From: Odobenus rosmarus divergens
Taxonomy: Eukaryota; Chordata; Mammalia; Carnivora; Odobenidae
Assembly (NCBI RefSeq): GCF_000321225.1
Contig: NW_004450397.1
Span: 1,360,723-1,424,722 of the forward strand
DNA: 64,000 nucleotides
Direction: 5' to 3'
Each line of letters begins with the position of its first letter. Position 1 is the stretch's first letter. Below are positions 46,271 through 57,599 of the stretch, piece after piece. The position numbers were made by a program, and so were the translations under genes. Under the pieces are notes generated by a model. It ran no database searches and was not told the origin of the DNA. It saw nothing but the letters and a program-made list of their open reading frames with translations.

Positions 46271-46809
46271 ATTCTTTCCAGTAAGGCTTGCTGCCTTTGA
46301 GAAGTAGAAGCAGGATGGACTTCAACCAAAATGTGGCAAAGACTCTGAAAAGAAGAAATTATTTTAAAAAGAGAGACAGGTAGCTTGACAAGTGAAGATC
46401 ATGCAGTTTCATAATCCTTTGGGTTGGTTAGGTCAGCATTTGTAATCTAACCCCTCACTGATCCTTTAGAGAAATCATCACATTTTCTCTTATGCTATTT
46501 TTTGTACAGACTATATGCTTTTGAAAATATTCTTTAACACATATATCAAAAGAAGCTTTAAAATATTTGAGTTGAGATGAATTATGATACAAATTCCTCC
46601 TGACACCTACCCCTGCTTTTTTTCCCCCTAAAATCACCATTTTTATCACTTCCAACCTGGAGGTATATAACATTTGACAAAATGAGGTGGCTATATTTGT
46701 TATATCTCCTATGTCCTTCTTAGAAATATTGTCAGTTTATGCCATGACTTCTGTGTGGCTGTGTCATGTGAATTTATACTACCTTTTCTTAAAAAGCAGT
46801 GGTTATTAT
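46271..46809. other. Unannotated DNA
   Basis: Nothing recognised. Confidence 0.45.
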
Positions 46810-47020
46810 GGGGCGCCTGGGTGGCTCAGATGGTTAAGCATCTGCCTTCGGCTCAGGTCATGATCCCAGGGTCCTGGAATCGAGCCCCGCAGCATCTGGC
46901 TCCCTGCTCACCGGGAAGCCTGCCTCTCCCTCTGCCTGCCTCTCCCTCTGCCGGCCGCTCCCCCTGCTTGTGCTCTCAGGCTCTCTCGCTCGCTCTCTGG
47001 CAAATAAATAATAATTTTAA
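46810..47020 (+). repeat. Can-SINE
   Basis: GGGGCGCCTGGGTGGCTCAG, TTCGGCTCAGGTCATGATCC, a duplicated CCTCTCCCTCTGCC block in the 3' half, GCAAATAAATAATAATTTTA. I find no clean target-site duplication. Confidence 0.95.
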
Positions 47021-48369
47021 GAATGTCAATTCATTGTTTTAAGTCTGAAAAATTATTGCTACTTAAGTTGTTAAAACAAACAAACAAAAAAACCTTCCTT
47101 CACCGGTTACTGAGTCACTAAATTTTTCTAAATTTTTAAAGTAACCCAGGTGAGTTAAAACTAAGCTAAACATAAAGACAGTGAACTTTATAGTTGAGGT
47201 TCTAAATCTCTTTTCAAAATTATTTTCCATAGCAAGATTTTAAGTACTTGAAGTGCTAGGGGTGGTGACAGCTTACATTTTGTCACCCCTCCAATAATCC
47301 TCTTACAATTCCAGACCAATAATAGATGGTCTACAAATGTCTGATTGTTTAAAAAAAAAAAAAAAAAAGCTTGTATCGTTTACCTCTTCCTTACCCTCTT
47401 AATGATTTATTTTTGCCAAAGCCCACTGATGGGAAGTTATTTCAGTGTTTGTCAATTAAAACATTTAAAAATAAAACATTGAGTTTAATGGGAAGGAAGA
47501 TGCTAGAACTGGCCGATAAGAATAAGTGATTAATTCTCACAGCAGGGGCAGCAACATTCAGTGTTAGGCTTGTAAGGAAATGATGAGTGGGAATTTTGTG
47601 ACACCTGACTAAAAATCAATGCTCCTGGAAGGTGACATAATAGCTTTAAGCTGGAAAAAAGTAAGTTCAGGGGAAATCAAAGCTGACACGGTGAAACTGC
47701 ACAGAAAGAAGTGGGTAGAATAATGACAATGTCAAGCAACTAACAGATCTAATGAGGCATAATGCGATGGCACTAAAGATGTCATGTCTTCTAAAACAAC
47801 TAGTTAGTTTAGCTGACTAATTTGCTTACTCACCTTTTCTACTGAATCTCTTAGGAACACTGTGGTGGTCCCCTTCTATTACACTCTGTATCATTTCTCA
47901 GAGAATCCTCAAGATGACCGTTAATATTATAAAGATGCCCTCAGAAAAAAGTATGTGTTAAAAATAAGGCCTTTAACTTATTTATTAAAGTGATAACCAT
48001 CTAACTCCAAAACAAATCCCGAAGTTGTTTTTCTGTATGAGAAAATACAAAGGAAAGAGAAATGAAAGTAAAATGTGCATTTTTTTCTGGCTCCAAAAGA
48101 AGATCAAATTAAAAGGTGGTAATTTGCACTTTGTTAAGAGAAAGGAGGCTTAATATTTAATGTGAAAGGTCTGCATTTTTGCTGTATTTTCTTTACGTTA
48201 AATTATTCCCAAACTCCTGTTTCGGTTGGAAGGAGACTTGTCAGTAGCTTCCTTCACGTTCTTCTGACTTAGAAATTATGATATGTGTGCAGAAATGACT
48301 AAGAGAACACTACTTGAAAGGGATTCCAAAGACTTTTGGACTCTGCCAAGCAAACTCCTTAAAACTGCA
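47021..48369. other. Repeat-poor single-copy-looking DNA
   Basis: Only A runs (47351-47368) and AAAC tetranucleotides (47073-47092) stand out. No exon. Confidence 0.55.
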
Positions 48370-48575
48370 GTAAGAGTCCATTGTTTTCAAGGTAGCGGTC
48401 TTTCTCAGAAACCGGTTTAACTTGGCTAGAGGATAAGCATCTCTTTTAGTGAGTTAAAGGGTCTCAAAATACAAGAGATGTTTTATCTTGAATAAGCTGA
48501 TAATTTGTCCTACTTAAGCAAGTCATGCAAATTTCCTTGCAAAAGTTGGTGCTCATTAGCTCATAATTAGGGTAA
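48370..48575. promoter_or_regulatory. Candidate regulatory element (motif cluster), unproven
   Basis: In 200 bases of repeat-free DNA there are CATTGTT (48379-48385, SOX-like), the palindrome AAACCGGTTT (48409-48418, Grainyhead-like), ATGCAAAT (48525-48532, POU octamer) and TCATAATTAG (48561-48570, homeodomain-like). Motifs this short occur by chance. The call rests on their co-occurrence and the lack of repeats around. Confidence 0.25.
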
Positions 48576-49178
48576 TAAATCTGGAATCACCAAACAGATC
48601 AGTGAAAACATCATAGCATTAATGTGAGCACTAGCTTATCCTGTAGGAACCAGTGGAGAGTTTGCAGAAATCTATTCAAATTCTGAAGGCAACGCTCCAT
48701 GTAATTATCATAAATTTAACCCCCAGGAAGAAGGGGAAGAAACAACGGGCGGAGGAGGGGCATGAAGACACTTTAAGTCCATGTGAAAACTGAAACTTCT
48801 AAAAGCATTTCTTAATATAGAGAATTCTGATAATTCATAAATATATTTTAGAACTACCTTCCAGTGTGTCTCCCACGCAAATTTTCGTACATGAACATTT
48901 TTGCAGGTAAACTTTTACCGTGCTGCTAGGGGAAACCAGTGGCCTGGAGCTACTAGCAATTAGTCAGAATTCACATAGTGAGTCAAAATATCATGTCAAG
49001 AAGAAAGCCCAGTACGGGACTCTGCAAAGCAGAAAGCCCACACTCCACCCTTAGAGTGCAGAATTCTGGGGTGGACAGATAACTACTCTAGAGATGAGAA
49101 ACAACTGAAAAGTCTCAGGAAATTAAGCAATTCTGCTTTCCCTTTCTCTTAACACAAAAATGTTCATTCTTTGCAGCT
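48576..49178. other. Repeat-poor DNA
   Basis: Single-copy-looking. GC-richer patch at 48720-48770. No exon. Confidence 0.5.
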
Positions 49179-49257
49179 TGTTTGTACACTTTCAATACAC
49201 CATTTGTTCTGCTTTGTTTGCACATTGTTTGCAACAGCCAGTTTGCAAATTGTTTAC
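49179..49257. promoter_or_regulatory. Candidate forkhead-motif cluster, unproven
   Basis: Four same-strand forkhead-like cores in 79 bases: TGTTTGT (49179), TGTTTGC (49215), TGTTTGC (49226) and TGTTTAC (49251). FOX proteins bind TRTTTRY sequences. Whether this is bound is unknown. Confidence 0.3.
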
Positions 49258-52094
49258 AAATATGTCCCCTCCTCCCTTAAAACTCACATTAACTGACACC
49301 AGTCTGAATCATGCTTATACCTCCTGTGTGTTCTCTGTTCACTTCAGAGTTCCACGCAATTTGTTCATTTTCCTCAACACTCAAGATTCAGAAAAAGTTG
49401 ATTCATGTCAGTACCACACCATGTAGACTGACTAGAACTAACTTCAACATGAGGGTAAACATGTCTTCTCAGTAGAAGAATCTGGAATTGCCCGTAGATT
49501 CCTTACACGTGTATTTGTCCTAATCTGTGTGATACTTAGGTTAACTGAATTTCTTTATGCTTTGCGTTACTACTGAGAAAAGTGGTATGCTAGATTCTGA
49601 ATTTTTCCAATCTTAGCTGAGGGAACAGGATGGACTCTCCAGTGATTTATTTACTCCTTAAACAAGGTGTTACCACTGAATTGGAAATTCTTCTCCAGTT
49701 ACCCATTCAGGTCTGTTTGGGGACTAGGATGCAGAATTTTAGCCAAGATGGAATGATTAGCAATTTAGAAAACTAGAAATACATGTCCTCTCTTTGAAGA
49801 CACAACAACAAAAAGCTAATTAAGCAAATATGACATCTATTTATATTTTATCCCTAGAAAGAAAGCTTCTGGAGAAAAGACCACAGTGGAATTTTAGTGT
49901 ATGCTAATGGACAAACAGAAAGATACTCATCATGTAACATTAGCTGAAAGACCAAATCTGCATGGTGGGCCCAGAAGTATTTTTTATTTTGGATTTAACT
50001 CCCTAAAGGTCACTAGTGGTCTGGTTACGATTTAAAATACTTAGAACAGTATATATGGGTGGGAGAGCTAAATCCAGTCCTTGTTAATGAATTGTGTTGG
50101 GACTTGCATTCTCTTCCAGCGGCTACCTTTAATAAAATCCATTGAAATATTGCTTTGTTCATTTCCCCTTTCTTTATCAAAGATGTGACCGCTATCCTAT
50201 CCTCCAAGAGCATCTAGCAGTAATTTACATTTTACCAGTCTATTCATACTTTGCTTCTTGGCCTTTGGGCAAAGTAAAAAATTGCTGCCAAATGTTCATC
50301 CATTGCCTAGAAGTCTCCAGACAAACTATTTAACAACTGTCAGTTTTTCAAACTGGCTGAAGTACCCTGCCATTTTCCAAAATACAGCTGCAAGCAACAT
50401 TTCTCCCAACAGAGCCACAGGCACCATCCGGTGGTAAAGAGTTTACATACAGATTGATATTGAACTAAACTGGAGGTGGGGAGGGCAAAAACATATATAT
50501 AGTTTTTCAGAGCTAATAGAGTGGAAAAGAACTGCCTTTAAATGCCTTTAAATACTAAAGGCTAAATCATACGCACGAGAGTATAAAGGTGATAGAAATG
50601 GTTTAGGATTTTTGTAGGTTGCTAGGTTGCATTGTCAGCACTGTTGCTTGAACAAAATGAGGGGCTAAATCCTGAAAATAGGCCCTCCCATCTCCCAAAT
50701 ACCCCCATCTCAAGTTTTCTTTCCAGTGGACTGTTTTCCTATGATTTATTGTGTATCATAAAAGGGAGAACATACTGGGACCTTTTTCTAAATTGAGATG
50801 CTTCATATTTATTGTGGGGAACTCGGACAATGCAGTGAAGAATAATCCCTAGGCTTCCTAGGGATTCAATCAATGACTCCTCTTGTTACTTAAGAGCGAA
50901 AATACTAAATGCATGGAATCTTTTTAGTTCAGTAAAAAAAAATCATTAAGTACACAAAATTTGTCTTTAGATCTCATCCCCACTTCCATCCCTTTTTCCT
51001 TCTGGGATCTCAACTACAAAACGCCCTGTCCTTTCTCTCCTTTACACTTTTCTGCGAGCTGGGCTAAGATCAGTGGGCCACTTTCTTCAGGGGTTTTGCA
51101 TTTCAACACATGCATCCAGCTCTGGAATGTCAAGCTTTGTCCCTATGACATTTCAGTTTTTATACTCGGTTTTACTGAAGAGACAGGCTCTGAAAGTCAA
51201 CTTTGTTCGCTAAGTTTATGATGGAGGAAGCGGTAGGTTTTTTACACTGGGGATAGTGCAAGAGATTCCTGTAGTAGTAGCACGACTGTACACCCATTTC
51301 CAGGAGGTATAGATAAGAATGGGACTTAGAGGTGCTTCAGTATTCTTCTAGGCAAAACTGAGACCTAGAACTCCTGGTGAACAAGAAGGGTTTTATTCTG
51401 CATTAAACCAGGGCTCGCCTCTTTTCTCTCCCAGTCATGATGCCCATTATCCTTCAGATACGGAAGCAGCGGGGAACATGTGGAATATGCATTGGTCCTA
51501 CAAGGCTAGCCATCCATAGGTCATGAGCTAGTTCAAGGGAGAGCAATTTTCTTTTTTATTTAGACCAATTCAGAAAAAATTTATAGGCCATTTAAAAAAA
51601 AATTCAACATTGAGTATAGCTTCATTTGGTCTTTTGTGAGAGTAAGTATACTCACTCAACTTAGAGTACCCATATAATGTCAGTGGAAAAAACTGGAGCC
51701 ACTTCTTAATTACTAACATGTTGAGATTTGTCATAATGCAGGGCAATTCTCTAATTGCATCCTGAAAACAGGCCCTCTATCACATGGAAAAGTCAGGAAG
51801 ATTACAAAACTGAGTTAGGAGTTGTTCATCATTGACCTGGAATCTGATCCTCTTTAAGTCATTCAGAACAATTCATGTCAGAATTTCTCTGAAGGGAGAA
51901 TTAATTCCTTTGGAAGTGAGGACAGAGAGTTTCAAACTTGAGTCATGTGAGAAGAGTAGGAATTGAGGACGTGAACCTAATACTTAATTTTTAGCATGAG
52001 GGCAAATGTCAAGATTATCTTATTCAACCTCCCAGATCTCACAGACAAAGAACCAGCTCAGTTACATAACTTTTCAAGGCAGTTAGTGGCAAAA
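49258..52094. other. Repeat-poor 2.8-kb stretch
   Basis: No interspersed repeat that I can name. Frames of 60-88 codons have no splice sites. The 50950-51240 stretch is C/T-rich. Confidence 0.5.
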
Positions 52095-52325
52095 ACTTGG
52101 GAGTCAGACTACTTCAGTTTGATAACTGGCTCCAGTATTTTCCAGTTGTGGGGCATCAGGCATGTTACTTTACCTCTCTTTGCCATAGTTTTTGTGTCTA
52201 CAGAATTGGGATGATTTTGTAGGACTACCTCATTAAATTGTTGCAAGGAATAAATGAATCTACTCATATATAGAAACCTCTCAAACACTTACTGATAACT
52301 GATCTGCCCTCAACAAATGACAACT
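52095..52325 (+). repeat. MIR SINE
   Basis: GGAGTCAGACTACTTCAGTT, ATCAGGCATGTTACTTTACC, TGCCATAGTTTTTGTGTCTA, TAAATTGTTGCAAGGAATAA and GCCCTCAACAAATGACAAC give MIR order. Confidence 0.85.
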
Positions 52326-53184
52326 TCTTCAACTCTCCTTCAATGTGAGGCATTTTAACTTTTCCTCATGACTTTTAGACTAAAGAATATAGAGATATCT
52401 TCCATTTCTACAACATTTGTGAAAGAAATAGCATCCTTATGAGTTTTAGAATTAAAAATATATTTTCGTTCTTGTTTGAAGTTTGGGTCTTTAACCTGAA
52501 CGTAGGCCAGACTTGAAAAGCTGTAGTAACGCCACATGCTGGACAAGCCTTTCGGGCCTGGCTAGACCTTGAGGAACAGAAAAAAAAAGGAAGTGGAAAA
52601 ACCTTCCCCATTCAGAGATAATACTTCCCCACCCTGCTCCTAACTCAGACAGATCTGTACTTTGAAGAGGAGAGGGATAAAAGGAAAGATAAGAAAAAGA
52701 AGACTTTTCTTGCAACTCTGCCTTTCTCAGAATTTCACTTTCCACGAATGTCTTCCTTTCTCTTTCTAGCTCTCGGCCTATCATTCAAGGCCAAACTCTT
52801 CATGAAAATTTCCGAAGTTACCCAGCCCACAGTCACCTCTTAGTCTCATAAAGTTCTGGCATTTATTGTCATTCCATTCATTTAGATATTAATTCTGAGC
52901 ACTCCTCTGCTGTTTTAATATTATGTTATTATTTTTCCTGTGTTAATATTTTGTTCCTATCTAGATTATGAGGAACTTGAAGTTTCTGGAAGATATATCT
53001 TTTTCTATTTTAATTAGATGACCAAAGAAAGAAAAGGAAAAGAAAAAGAAAAGTAAACACTGTAACTCAGAGGAATTTGCCAGAACAACTCAAATACCAG
53101 CTTTGCTCCATAAGCCCCACCCCAAAACTAAGCAGGACTGAAATGTCCAAAGCAAAGCCATAACAAAGCTCAGTAAATATTTAG
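52326..53184. other. Unannotated DNA
   Basis: A-rich (AAAGA)n-like patch at 53022-53056. A 97-codon minus frame (52491-52784) has no support. Confidence 0.45.
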
Positions 53185-53290
53185 CTTGTCTTGGACTATT
53201 GCAATAGATTCCTAACTAATCTGCTTGCCTCCAGTCTCTCTTATCCAATCCATTCTCCACAAAACTTCTCAAATGATCTTATGTTAGGCA
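53185..53290 (+). repeat. L2 LINE fragment
   Basis: CTTGGACTATTGCAATAGAT, TCCTAACTAATCTGCTTGCC, TCCAGTCTCTCTTATCCAAT and CCATTCTCCAC are nearly the L2 coding consensus. Confidence 0.85.
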
Positions 53291-53450
53291 CTCAATAATC
53301 AGTTAACTGAATTCATTAAGCATATATTTTGTGCAAGTAAAAAGTTACCTTGGTGATCCAAACAATTATATTAATGTTATGCTGTAAGTGAAGAGGTAAA
53401 ACTTTGGCACTTCAAAGCATAAGAAACTCAACTTAGAAAACAAGGTTTTA

Positions 53451-53727
53451 GGGGTGTCTGGGTGACTCAGTCAGTTAAACATTGTGACTCTTGATCTTAG
53501 CTCAGGTCTTGATCTCACAGTCGTGAGTTTAAGCCCTGCATTGGGCTCCACACTGGCATGGAGCCTACTTAAAAAAAGAAAGAAAGAGAGAAAGAGAGAG
53601 AGAAAGAAAGAGAAAGAATGAAAGAGAAAGAAAGAGAGAGAAAGAGAAAGAAAGGAAGAAAGAGAGAGAGAGAGAAAGAAAGAAAAAGAAAAAGAAAGAA
53701 AAAGAAATAGAAAGAGAAAAAGAAAGA
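53451..53727 (+). repeat. Older-type Can-SINE with (GAAA)n tail
   Basis: GGGGTGTCTGGGTGACTCAG, CTCAGGTCTTGATCTCACAG, GTTTAAGCCCTGCATTGGGC, GGAGCCTACTTAAAAAAAGA and then about 155 bases of GAAA/GA-type repeat. Flanks AGAAAACAAGGTTTTA (53435-53450) and AGAAAATGAGGTTTTA (53725-53740) enclose body and tail together. Confidence 0.93.
53572..53727. repeat. (GAAA)n/(GA)n purine tract
   Basis: Almost pure purine run of about 155 bases, with imperfect AAAG/GAGA units. It is the tail of the SINE. Confidence 0.95.
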
Positions 53728-53835
53728 AAATGAGGTTTTAGTACAATGTATGCACTTTTTCTAAATTTATAAGGATGACTGCAAACTAGAGCTTGTTGTT
53801 CATTGTTTTCTCAGGAAATGTGGCAAAATAATTTT

Positions 53836-54026
53836 GTTTTGTTTGACAGAGAGAGAGAGAGAGAGAGAGCCACAGCGAGAGAGGGAACACAAGCAGGGGG
53901 AGTGGGAGAGGGAGAAGCAGTCTTCCCACTGAGCAGGGAGCCCGATGCGGGGCTCGATCCCAGGACCCTGAGATCATGACCTGAGCCAAAGGCAGACGCT
54001 TAACAACCGAGCCACCCAGGCGCCCC
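53836..54026 (-). repeat. Can-SINE, minus strand
   Basis: GTTTGACAGAG, (AG)n, GAACACAAGCAGGGGGAGTG, GAGCCACCCAGGCGCCCC. Flanks CAAAATAATTTTG (53824-53836) and CAAAATAACTTTT (54028-54040) are a diverged duplication. The expected long poly(T) is absent. Confidence 0.94.
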
Positions 54027-54149
54027 ACAAAATAACTTTTTATCTACACTATATACAACGTACAGTTTGACCATTAATTGTCTTACTGGAATAATACTGA
54101 GGTTAGAAACTATAACTCAGGAAATATTCTATATTACATAGTTTCATTT

Positions 54150-54215
54150 AATCAATCAGCAAGTAGATATTCAGTACCTACTACATTCCACATGCCAAGA
54201 CTGATAAAATACAAC
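54150..54215 (-). repeat. MIR/L2 edge fragment
   Basis: AGATATTCAGTACCTACTAC and ATTCCACATGCCAAGACTG resemble the reversed edge TTGAGTACCTACTATGTGCCAGG. Confidence 0.45.
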
Positions 54216-54299
54216 AGAAGTGAATCAAATACTAGGCTGTTATGCGAACCTTGATTTGTGTTACCTATGACAAAATGTATGCTTACAGATAAAATCCTA

Positions 54300-54700
54300 C
54301 CTTTTGAATCAGGCAGGGTCCAGGCTGGAAACAGATGGCACATTCAAATTAGGAAAGTTGAACAGTACAATGTCCCTTTTATGATCTGGGTGGGAGGGAA
54401 CAGTAGGGCCACTGCGGGGTACCAGTCTCTGAGCAGGGTCTGTACAAGCCTTAGGCCTGCAGAGGCAGTGGAGAAAGAGGGGTTACTGGGGAATCTGGAG
54501 ACAGAAAAGATGCTTGTGAAGAAGCAGCTGGACAGAGCTGAAACCTTTGAGCCCCATGGGGCTGCCCCCCACCCCACTCTACAGCACTCCCTCCAACGCC
54601 TGCTCAAAGTCAGAGTGAGGAGGCTCACTGATGGCATCCACACACTTCAGCCGCCCAGGCCAAGGAGCGCAGAGAATGGAGCATAGATCCAGAGGTGAAG
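54300..54700. repeat. Possible old interspersed repeat, unresolved
   Basis: AGGCAGGGTCCAGGCTGGAA and AACAGATGGCACATTCAAAT resemble an old repeat edge that I have seen elsewhere. The rest is GC-rich (CCCCCACCCC at 54567-54576). A 142-codon + frame (54258-54686) runs through it. Its product shows no domain, and the sequence lacks splice borders. Confidence 0.35.
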
Positions 54701-56379
54701 CTATTCAGTGCCTCTTTAAAACTTTACCATAAGCATCTCTGCAATCTGCCTATGTTGGTTGAACAGTGCAAACCCTTGATGAATGAATGATTTACATTGT
54801 ATTTTGAAAAGAGCACAATAATATTCTAAGGTTCCTAAGGCGAGGTGTGAGAGAAGCTGTCAGTGATGTTTATAGAAAATAGGAAATGAACGAAGCAAGA
54901 AGAAAAAGACCGATTTGAACTTGATTTGACTGTGTAAAACATCTACTAATTTCAGCCATATATATTAATTGCTTACCATTTATGCCTAATTACCATGTAG
55001 CACAATAATGTGTATCATTCAACATGTGTCAGATTAACTTCACAAAACTAACTTTGCAATGTTAACTTGACACAATTACTCACAAGTTTGGACAGTTTTT
55101 GTAGGTTTTGACTCATGTAGGATGTTCTTTCTTTTAATTCCAATAAAATAATTTGCTTCATTGATAGTCTGCCCAATCATGTGATTTCCAAAGACCCAGC
55201 AAATTGAAAAAGAAAATTATGGCAGATCTTCTAGCAGTAATATGACTTAATTTAATAGTGCTTAGAGCCAAACCAAAGCCCAGGATTGAGTTATCAACTA
55301 ATTCCAGCCACGATATAGAGCAGGGAAAAGCTCGTGCCAGACCCTTTATAGCTCTTAAGTCATAGGACTCAGTATGCAGGGAACTGCCACCAGGAGGATC
55401 AGATGGGCAAGGGGTGTGCTAATTTTAGCAAATGTATCCTGATCACTAAGACCACATTCCATTTTTGTACTTGAACTAATTCTTGATTGTACCTTAAAAC
55501 TGGAGACAAGCTGATCTGCCCTCAAACACCAGTGATGAAGGTTATCATGATGTGTTAGTTGTATATATATTTGCACTTCCAGTAAAGATTCATTACTGAG
55601 TATATACATTCATTCTAAGCATTTATCATAAAAAAAGTTTCCTTTGCCTTGATAAATAGAAAATACATTTAGTCCACAAATTCTGGATCTTTTAAATTGC
55701 CAAAAGAGAATGCCTGAAATACACTACAAGTTGTTCTAAAAAGGCACAGTTTAATTCTATCAAGAAGCCATAATTCAGCAGTGGGCCTGATACTATAACT
55801 AGAATAGGTCCAAGGTACTATGTGGTATGCATTTAAAGAATTAATTTGCTTTAAAGAGATGTTCCTTTCATCCCAGTGAATAGTTGAGTTACTTTGCTTC
55901 ACTTCTGGATAAGGATCTGTACTCAGGAATTCAAAAGTTTGAGCATCTGCTGGAATATGGGCCATATTTCATGGACTTACAAAACATCAAGATCTTCAGG
56001 GATTCTACTCCTCTGTGGGGATTAGTTTTCGAGGGTCATGAGATCTCTCAAAGTCACTGTCTCCTCATTGCAGGCCTTCACTTGTGATAAGAGGGAGAGA
56101 ACGGTTGTATTAAGTTCTGGTATGTACCAAGACAGAAAGCAACATGGTGGCGTGGAGAGAGAGCAATTGTTTGAATTTTCACTTCATCCGTGCACGCTGA
56201 TGTGTTATTTGACCTTCAGATAGTTTGCCACTGTTATACAGAGAGGACTGCTACATAATCACTTAAGTGCCAAGAGGCATTAATTAACCATCCATGGTAA
56301 ACAAATGATGAAAATAAGATAGCTTGGAGTATTTTTTATGGGTTAAGAACACTTACTATATAATAATATAGGAAACATA
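54701..56379. other. Unannotated 1.7-kb stretch
   Basis: AT-rich single-copy-looking DNA. Frames of 84-98 codons on the minus strand have no support. Confidence 0.5.
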
Positions 56380-56600
56380 GCTACCTTGTATTGTTTGCCT
56401 ATTTTCTAATAGATACTTAAAACATCAGTTATGTAATTCTTGGAACAAGCATGTGAGGTAAACAATATACCCACTACATACATGAAGCAACAGACACTAA
56501 TGGAAGCAGTAACATGTACCTCAGGTCTCACAGCACAGACTGGAGGGAGAGCCCAGGACTGAGACCGAGTCTGTCTAGTTCTAAAGCTCATATCTCTTCT
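56380..56600 (-). repeat. MIR SINE, reverse orientation
   Basis: GTAATTCTTGGAACAAGCAT, GTGAGGTAAACAATATACCC, AGGTCTCACAGCACAGACTG and CCAGGACTGAGACCGAGTCT match reversed MIR. Confidence 0.8.
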
Positions 56601-57199
56601 ACTGTTGGCAATGCCTTTCAGCCTTCCAGTTAGGGTTGTGTTTTTCTCCACAGAGATTTCCCTATTACCTTGTACACACAAACCCACAGCTTACCCCTGA
56701 CTCTTCTCCTGCCCTTTGTTCCATCTTAAACATCTGACTCAGAGTAATCTTGCTGAAGCAGCAAGACTGTGATTAACGAAGCAGAAGTGCTCTTATGTCA
56801 TTTGGGACAACGACCTATGGTCTGTGGTCCGCAGATTACAGCCTGGAAAGGTCACAATTTCGGGGTCAGAGGTGATGATTAATATGATGTCATCTTTTAT
56901 CAAGATCCGTTATAAGAAATGTCAGAATGTCTAGTCATCCAGGTTTTCTAAAAAAAAAAAAAATCTCTGACAAAAGAACTCTTTTTCTCAAAGTTTGAAG
57001 TAATCTACTTGGGTACTCTGTAACCCATGGTTTTGGGAGATGGTCAGGAATTAACAATTACAGATTTCTCCTTCCTGGGGCTCATTCTGGCACCTGGGCC
57101 TTAGATGCCATCACTTCCCAATGCCTCAAGAAACTCGTTTCTACATGTTCTATCTTCGTCTCTAGAATCTTCAGTCTCTTCTTCATTCCTCTTTTATTT
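56601..57199. other. Unannotated DNA
   Basis: Includes an A run at about 56950-56963. Nothing else recognised. Confidence 0.45.
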
Positions 57200-57480
57200 T
57201 TTTCTGCCTTCAGCTTGTTCTGCTGTCCCCTCTAGCTACCATCTTATTTCTCTTGTTTTCATTGCCAAGCTCTTGAAACAAGTGGGTTCCATGTGCCGCC
57301 CCCCCTTTGTTTCAGACAGTCTCCTACAGCCTCTGACATTCTGGCTCCCACCCCACTACCCTTTCATGGAGGTTCAGTGGCTTTCTGTTTGCCAAATACA
57401 TCGGACAGCCTTCCTTCTGGGTATCTCTGCGCCATGTTATTTTAACTGCTCCACTCCTTGAAACACTGGCTTCATTTAGT
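57200..57480 (+). repeat. Old LINE (L2/CR1-like) coding fragment
   Basis: TTTTCATTGCCAAGCTCTTG, AAACAAGTGGG and ACATTCTGGCTCCCACCCCA recall the reverse-transcriptase part of an old LINE. The 118-codon frame 57105-57461 overlaps it. Diverged. Confidence 0.4.
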
Positions 57481-57599
57481 CTCTTCCTATAACTTTCAGT
57501 AGCTTCCTTTCCTATTTTTCCTTTTGTATTTTTATTTATTTTCTTCTGTTTTAGGGCTTCTATGTAATGGTGACTTAATGAGTTTATTCATCTTTCTTA

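Noticed and set aside
54258..54686. 142-codon GC-rich frame that looks partly protein-like
   Set aside because: No splice sites at its borders, and its left part resembles an old repeat edge. Kept only as an unresolved repeat.
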